Of a stretch of DNA of 64,000 nt, positions 58,695 through 64,000 are shown in pieces; position 1 is the first letter of the stretch; each line of letters begins with the position of its first letter. The position numbers and the translations under genes were made by a program. The stretch is from a bacterium. Lineage in GTDB: Bacteria > Acidobacteriota > Thermoanaerobaculia > Thermoanaerobaculales > Sulfomarinibacteraceae. The stretch is taken from the NCBI GenBank assembly GCA_024229275.1, contig JAAESQ010000672.1:1-64000 (forward strand), read 5' to 3'. The notes beneath the pieces were generated by a model. It was not told the origin of the DNA. It saw nothing but the letters and a program-made list of their open reading frames with translations, and did no database searches.

Positions 58695-59159
58695 TCAAAA
58701 CTCGGAGTACGCTTGGCCGTCGAGGAAGTTTCCCTCAGCATTGGAGTGGACGTCTTGGATGCCAGGGCCTCCACCCATCTCGTCAATCGGTTGCAGATCT
58801 TCCTCATCTTCCGCCGTGGGATGGACAACTACCCAGTCCGCCTCCCCGGTTATCGGGTCTTTGGGAACCTGCCTCAGGTAGCCGCGATCTTCAAGCTCGT
58901 CCAAAGATGCCGGGTAATGACCATGGTCCGCAAGATACTGGTCAATGCACGATCGCATGGTGAAGAGATCCTCCTTGAGAACGGCCTCCTTTGCGCGTCG
59001 CGGCGCCTCCCGCATCGCGGGCAGCGCGATGGTCGCGAGAATCGAGATGATGGCAATGACGATCAGGAGTTCAATGAGGGTGAATCCTCTCGCATTCGAC
59101 CGCCTGCCGGACCGTGCCATGCACTGTATAAACCTGATCCTTGTCATAGTACTTACCAA
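58695..59159 (-). CDS. Type II secretion pseudopilin, GspG-like
   Basis: RGFTLIELLIVIAIISILATIALPAM prepilin signature; DPITGEADWVV. Confidence 0.85.
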   Translation of the reverse strand: MVSTMTRIRFIQCMARSGRRSNARGFTLIELLIVIAIISILATIALPAMREAPRRAKEAVLKEDLFTMRSCIDQYLADHGHYPASLDELEDRGYLRQVPKDPITGEADWVVVHPTAEDEEDLQPIDEMGGGPGIQDVHSNAEGNFLDGQAYSEF

Positions 59160-59626
59160 TCTATGTACTCGGTTCCATCTATGGCAACAGCCTCCGACGT
59201 CGAATAGACGTCATAGACGTTCTCACCACCCCACCCAGTGCTGTCCCAGTCGTCCTGATAGCTGCGCAGCCCCCATTCCTGGGAGTCAGTCATCGGATCT
59301 CGCGGAATGCGGCGTAAGAACCGATACTTCGTTTTTTGACCGACGAGTTGGACACCCTCGACCAACTCTTCGAGAGTCTCTGGGTATCCTTCACCGCCGA
59401 GCGTAACCGGGATCATGCCGGAATCGGAGAGTCGCTTGTATTCGTCGATTGCTGTCCGCATTTGGCGCAACGCCAATCTCAACTCGATCTCTTTGTGACG
59501 TTTGACGTTGAACTTAGCTATCGGCATCGCCATCCCTGCGAGAAGCGCAATGAGCGCCGCAACCATCACCATCTCGGCGAGAGTGAATCCACGCTCAGAG
59601 CGATGGTGCAAACGGACGACACTCAT
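59153..59626 (-). CDS. Type II secretion pseudopilin, GspG-like
   Basis: RGFTLAEMVMVAALIALLAGMAMPIAKF; IPRDPMTDSQEWGLRSYQDD. Confidence 0.85.
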   Translation of the reverse strand: MSVVRLHHRSERGFTLAEMVMVAALIALLAGMAMPIAKFNVKRHKEIELRLALRQMRTAIDEYKRLSDSGMIPVTLGGEGYPETLEELVEGVQLVGQKTKYRFLRRIPRDPMTDSQEWGLRSYQDDWDSTGWGGENVYDVYSTSEAVAIDGTEYIDW

Positions 59627-62046
59627 CTCAAAGGCTCCACCGTGCGCTTCTCATCGAGCACCACGACAGCGCCGTCTGAGGTCGCAACGCCTGCGGTATG
59701 GCCGTCTTCTAAGTGCGCTCCACCTGAACTCAGAATGAGTCCGGATGGTCCACTGCCGATTCCTCGCATGCGAAGGGTTGCGAGTACTTGTGGGAGAGCG
59801 CCTGGCCGAGCTATCCACGCCTCGAGCTGCAGCCAACCACGAGTCGGCTCCAGCTTGTGGTCAAGCAGGGTCAAGGCGTCAGTTGGTTCAATCGCTTCGA
59901 TCTCGATGCGATCAGGGTCGAACGAAATGCCAAGCGGCAACATCTGGACTCCGTCAGCTGCGATGGAGACAAGGTCTACTTCGACGACCTCGCCAGGCTC
60001 GATCGTAACAATCCCAGGGTCAAGCCGAATCTGAATCGGCATCGTACGCCCGCGCTCAATGTCTTGCTCGGCAGTCGGAACTGTCGCGTTGAGCGCTGCA
60101 GTGTCAGCAACTTCATTTGCATCTAGAAGATCAACACCTTCAGAGGGAAAAGATTGTCCACTTATGGCTCTCCCACTCGGTCTCGGGACCAATTCCTCGC
60201 CTCTGGACTCCTGGCGCTGTGGTTCCTCACGGGGCGGCGTAGCCGTCGGTTGCTGCCGCCTATTGTCACGCGGTTGCCGGCGAATAGGCTGGGCATCAAA
60301 CGGTCCGCGCCTACCGGCGCCTGACTGGACCCGTGGCGAGGCGCCGTGAAAAGAGATTCTACTCTCAGTGCCAACCCAGACCGGCGCCAGATCCTCTTCC
60401 TGAATATCCGGGAAGCGGACGATGTGCGGAGTTAGAGTCAGCACCAGATCAGTTCGCTTGACAGTCTCGGCTTTGTTGGTGAAGAGGCGACCCAGCAGAG
60501 GAATATCGGAGAGCAGTGGAGTTTTGACGATCCCCACCGTCTTGTCGTTGCGGAAGAGGCCGGCGAGCAGGCTCGTCTCACCATCCTGCAGTCGTATCAC
60601 TGTTGTGATGGTCCGTGTCCCGATCGTCACAGCGCTCTGCTGGGGACCGACACTGACTTCCTCCCCGAGGTTAGAGACTTCGACAGTTAGATTCATCGTC
60701 ACCTCACGGTTGTGATGAACCCGCGGTTCGACATCGATCTTGATGCCGATGTCCTGGTACTGGAACGACGTGATCGGCACGACGTTACCGCCGATTGAGT
60801 TCCCGGTGTTGAAGCTGGTAACCGGGATCGGGACCTTGTCACCGATGTGAAGCTGCGCTTTCTCACCTTCGGTGACCCGCAACTGCGGTTGTGCAAGTAC
60901 CTCTGCCTCGCCCGATGTCTTGACGAGATTAATAATCACGCTCGGAACGTTGATGAACCAGTTGCTACGTGTAATGTTCTTGAAGTCGTCGAGGCCCAAA
61001 AACCCTGCAGGGGCATCTGGGTTGACCGCAGCGGTGTCGAGTCCCAGGGTGTAGCTGTACGTCGACAGGGTCGCGCCAAGATTCGAAGTGTTGGAAGAGG
61101 CAATGAGCAGCAGCTCAACATCGACGAGAAGTTCGGCCTTCGCCTTGTCGCTGATCTCGATGAGCTTCTCCGCGATCGCAACCTTGTCGGCGGTATCACG
61201 CAGGGTAATTGAGTTGAGCTGTTCGTTGGTCGCCAGGCGGCGCGCTTCGATGAGGCTCCGCAGGAGTTTGTCAACATCCTTGACATCGGCGTTGGAGAGG
61301 AAAAACGTCTTGATGACGAGGTCCTCATACTCTCGCCGGTTCTGCGGCGTATCCTCGACGATGATGATCGTACCGCTGTCGAAGACCTTGTAAAAGTGAC
61401 CGGCGGCCTGCATCACCAACTCGAGAGCCTGTTCGGCTGTGACCTCGGTCAGCTCGATCGAGAGCTTGTTGTCCTTCAATTTCGGGTCGAAGAGTGCGTT
61501 GAAACCGTAGGCCTTGCCGATCGCGCGATAGATCTCTTTGAGCGGTTTTGCCTTAGGAAAGTTGAGGGTTATTTCTTCATTCGACTTGGGATCGAGCACC
61601 GGCGGTTTGACTTTGAGTTCACGTGCCCGCTCCTTCATCTCTTTCAAAGTATCTGCGCCACCCGGTTGAGACAAGATAGCGATCTCTGCCCGAAGATCTT
61701 CAAGCACCTGAGCGGCAAACTGATGTGTCGGATCAAGCTGAACAGCCATCCGCAACTCATCACGGGCTGCTATCACCTGACCGAGGTCGATCAGAGCATT
61801 GCCGCGACGGAAATGATCTTGCGCGGCTTTCTGTCGCGCACGAGTGAGTTCCATGCGGAACTGGACGTTGTCCGGATCCGAGGCCAAAGCTTCCAGGTAG
61901 TAGTAGACTGCGGCATCCCAGTTGCGATGCGCGACTGCATCCTCACCCTTGCCGGCGGCCCGCTGTGATGCGCAGCCCAATGCCGCCAGACAGAGTCCAG
62001 CGAGCACGGTCCGCAAGAACACACTATTTCTCTGCCAACGCTTCAC
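59623..62046 (-). CDS. Secretin (GspD/PilQ-like) lipoprotein with N-terminal TPR-like region and C-terminal cohesin-like domain
   Basis: Lipobox LAALGC; secretin core VEPRVHHNREVTMNLTVEVS...LQDGETSLLAGLFRNDKT...IPLLGRLFTNK; C-terminal beta-rich domain IQIRLDPGIVTIEPGEVVEVDLVSIAADG... Confidence 0.85.
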   Translation of the reverse strand: MKRWQRNSVFLRTVLAGLCLAALGCASQRAAGKGEDAVAHRNWDAAVYYYLEALASDPDNVQFRMELTRARQKAAQDHFRRGNALIDLGQVIAARDELRMAVQLDPTHQFAAQVLEDLRAEIAILSQPGGADTLKEMKERARELKVKPPVLDPKSNEEITLNFPKAKPLKEIYRAIGKAYGFNALFDPKLKDNKLSIELTEVTAEQALELVMQAAGHFYKVFDSGTIIIVEDTPQNRREYEDLVIKTFFLSNADVKDVDKLLRSLIEARRLATNEQLNSITLRDTADKVAIAEKLIEISDKAKAELLVDVELLLIASSNTSNLGATLSTYSYTLGLDTAAVNPDAPAGFLGLDDFKNITRSNWFINVPSVIINLVKTSGEAEVLAQPQLRVTEGEKAQLHIGDKVPIPVTSFNTGNSIGGNVVPITSFQYQDIGIKIDVEPRVHHNREVTMNLTVEVSNLGEEVSVGPQQSAVTIGTRTITTVIRLQDGETSLLAGLFRNDKTVGIVKTPLLSDIPLLGRLFTNKAETVKRTDLVLTLTPHIVRFPDIQEEDLAPVWVGTESRISFHGASPRVQSGAGRRGPFDAQPIRRQPRDNRRQQPTATPPREEPQRQESRGEELVPRPSGRAISGQSFPSEGVDLLDANEVADTAALNATVPTAEQDIERGRTMPIQIRLDPGIVTIEPGEVVEVDLVSIAADGVQMLPLGISFDPDRIEIEAIEPTDALTLLDHKLEPTRGWLQLEAWIARPGALPQVLATLRMRGIGSGPSGLILSSGGAHLEDGHTAGVATSDGAVVVLDEKRTVEPLR

Positions 62047-62617
62047 GAGTTGTTACCCCCTCGGGATAGCCCACGTAACCTATCTCTACGGAGTCGTAGT
62101 GAACCTCTCGCAGGATGAAGGTCTGTTTGTCTCTACTGTCGTTCATCACATCGCCGATAACGGCAATTTCGATTTCCTCACCGTTGCGAAACACCGCCAC
62201 ACGAGACCGGTCGGGTCCCAGGTACCCCAGGTAGAGACGATCGAACTTTGGCGGCGGCATCGGGAGTTTCTTGCCGTTGTGGTTGATCGTCCGTGGTGTC
62301 GGAGTGGGCAAAATGGATCGAGTCGGCACCGGCGGGCGCGTCGGGCGCGGTGTTAGATTCGGGGTTGGCGTCGGTGGTGGACCGTACGCGAAGGGATTCC
62401 TGTCCGATTCAGTGAGGTCTGCAACGGGAGTACCGAGCAGCAACGGCAACAACTCCGGGACCTCTCGCGAGTCATAGGTGACCAATTCACCTCGGCCCTG
62501 CCCCGACGCTGTATCTCCTCGACGCATAATTCTCACACCAGCCCACAACACGAGAACGCCGATCAGCAAACCTATCAGCACCAACGTTCGCCGCGGAAGC
62601 TTTTGTACTCTAGCCAT
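62024..62617 (-). CDS. Bitopic membrane protein with Pro/Thr-rich linker, probable PilP/GspC-like subunit
   Basis: Single N-terminal TM; PPPTPTPNLTPRPTRPPVPTRSILPTPTPRT linker; small beta-rich C-terminus; position in cluster. Confidence 0.55.
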   Translation of the reverse strand: MARVQKLPRRTLVLIGLLIGVLVLWAGVRIMRRGDTASGQGRGELVTYDSREVPELLPLLLGTPVADLTESDRNPFAYGPPPTPTPNLTPRPTRPPVPTRSILPTPTPRTINHNGKKLPMPPPKFDRLYLGYLGPDRSRVAVFRNGEEIEIAVIGDVMNDSRDKQTFILREVHYDSVEIGYVGYPEGVTTREALAEK

Positions 62618-63218
62618 CCAGGTCTCCCGCTGCGATTCGAGCCATCATTTCCTGGTCCACTTGAGAGAGGTAGGTGGATATCACTATCGAGATCCGGAGA
62701 TCGTTCGTTGCCAGTTCTTCGTCGCCGGCAAAGCTTATTCTCTCAACGATCAGAAACTCCGGGCTCCCCTGCAGTGCACCAAGCATCTTCTGAATCTGAT
62801 CGTAGCGTCCGTTGATGGCGAACGTCACTTGGAACTTAGTCAGGCGAACATTCTCAAGCTCTTCCGCCGAGTATGCGAACCTATCCGGCAGCAACCCGGC
62901 GCTGCGGGTTGCAGATCCAACCGCACGAAGGATACGAGTGAGCCGCTCACCAAGATCGCCGAACACATTGTCTCGGAGGTGTTGAAGCTCGGCCTCGACC
63001 TTATCGACGGCAACTCTCTGCTCCTCCGTCTCCAGTCGCAGACCACCCAACCGTTCGACCTCAGAGCGAAGCTCTTCAAGTTGAGATCGAAGCTGACCGG
63101 CTCGCCCTAACGATTCAGATGACTGCCAAATGAAAAGACCGATCATGGTGACACACAACCCGATTGCCGGAAGCCACAGGGCAACAAGGCGACGCCAGCT
63201 CGAGTCTGTGCCCATCAT
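62610..63218 (-). CDS. PilO/GspM-like protein
   Basis: Single TM plus coiled coil; KFQVTFAINGRYDQIQKMLGALQGSPEFLIVERISF. Confidence 0.7.
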   Translation of the reverse strand: MMGTDSSWRRLVALWLPAIGLCVTMIGLFIWQSSESLGRAGQLRSQLEELRSEVERLGGLRLETEEQRVAVDKVEAELQHLRDNVFGDLGERLTRILRAVGSATRSAGLLPDRFAYSAEELENVRLTKFQVTFAINGRYDQIQKMLGALQGSPEFLIVERISFAGDEELATNDLRISIVISTYLSQVDQEMMARIAAGDLDG

Positions 63219-63787
63219 GGCCTCTCCTCCCCGGCCAGGTATCGAACTCGCAGCGTGAACTCGTAGATTCCTCGATCCGACCCCTCCGGCCAGATCTCGT
63301 TATTTGGCACAGGATCCGAGAAATCCTGGTTCTCGATCAAGTTCTCCAACAGAAGGAGCATTGCATCGCGGGATCGGGCCAATCCACTGATCGCAAGCTG
63401 AACCTCTGCATCGTTGACAGACGGGGCGATGCGCGTCAACCGAACGTCTCGCGGCAACACTTCCTCGATGTCACGCAGGAGAACAAGCCATGAAAAACCC
63501 TGCTGTCTGAGAACGATATTGAGTTCAGATACCTGCAGCCTGAGCCCTCTCCACGAGACCTGGTCCAGTTGGCCAACATCAGCTCTCAGCTCCCCCTCGA
63601 TCACTCTCTGTTCGGCCTCCAACTTCACACGTTCGCTGAGTTTTTCGCCATGCTGTCTGTTCCCACTCAGGTAGGCGTGGATGTTGAACCCCAGGAAGAT
63701 CACTGCGAGCGTCAACGCGCCGATCGTGACTAACCAAACGGGGCGCGCATTGAGAAACGGTTGCGAAGCCAGGTTAGGAATTCTCAT
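63215..63787 (-). CDS. PilN/GspL-like protein
   Basis: MRIPNLASQPFLNARPVWLVTIGALTLAVIFLGFN; DIEEVLPRDVRLTRIAPSVNDAEVQLAISGLA. Confidence 0.7.
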   Translation of the reverse strand: MRIPNLASQPFLNARPVWLVTIGALTLAVIFLGFNIHAYLSGNRQHGEKLSERVKLEAEQRVIEGELRADVGQLDQVSWRGLRLQVSELNIVLRQQGFSWLVLLRDIEEVLPRDVRLTRIAPSVNDAEVQLAISGLARSRDAMLLLLENLIENQDFSDPVPNNEIWPEGSDRGIYEFTLRVRYLAGEERP

Positions 63788-64000
63788 TCCGAAGTCTCCT
63801 GGCCAACGATCGCTAACGCCGCCGCGCTTCTCACCTTGCCCAGAGCGGCATACCACTCCTCGTGCTGCAGCGCCACCTGCTCCTCTTCGATCTTTGCGCC
63901 TTCGCATTGCAGCCACCAAGAACGGAGTTGCTCTTCGGCATCTTGGCAGCTCAGCGTAACCTTGATCTGTGCAGGAGAGTTGAGTTCATTCTGGACATAG
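63784..64000 (-). CDS. C-terminal fragment of the next upstream gene of the secretion cluster (partial at window edge; possibly PilM/GspL-type)
   Basis: Open frame from window edge ending ...AALAIVGQETSE with ATGA overlap to the PilN-like start. Confidence 0.4.
   Translation of the reverse strand, partial: YVQNELNSPAQIKVTLSCQDAEEQLRSWWLQCEGAKIEEEQVALQHEEWYAALGKVRSAAALAIVGQETSE

Overview
64-kb window of a bacterial chromosome (lineage not determined), densely coding on both strands. Main blocks: (1) a PUFA/secondary-lipid synthase operon at about 5.0-21.1 kb: PfaD-type enoyl reductase, Pfa2 (KS-AT-3xACP-KR-DH-like), Pfa3 (KS-CLF-AT plus four hotdog/FabA-like modules), and a translationally coupled OleA-like thiolase. 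(2) A lipoprotein with a TlpA/thioredoxin-like C-terminus in which an in-frame UGA replaces the first Cys of the CxxC motif (UGGC), followed at once by a good bacterial SECIS-like hairpin: a strong selenoprotein candidate. (3) An octaheme HAO-like cytochrome c, a molybdopterin oxidoreductase and a DmsB-DmsC fusion. (4) Tandem amidohydrolases, KASIII, DPP-IV, acetyl-CoA synthetase and several proline-directed peptidases. (5) pheA preceded by what looks like a complete Phe attenuator (promoter, Phe-rich leader peptide, antiterminator/terminator). (6) korAB, rpsF-rpsR-rplI, purM/purL, dut, M16 peptidase, and a type II secretion/type IV pilus-like cluster running off the right edge. No tRNA, rRNA, CRISPR array or transposase was recognised. 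All calls come from reading the sequence and the supplied ORF track; no database searches or folding programs were run.
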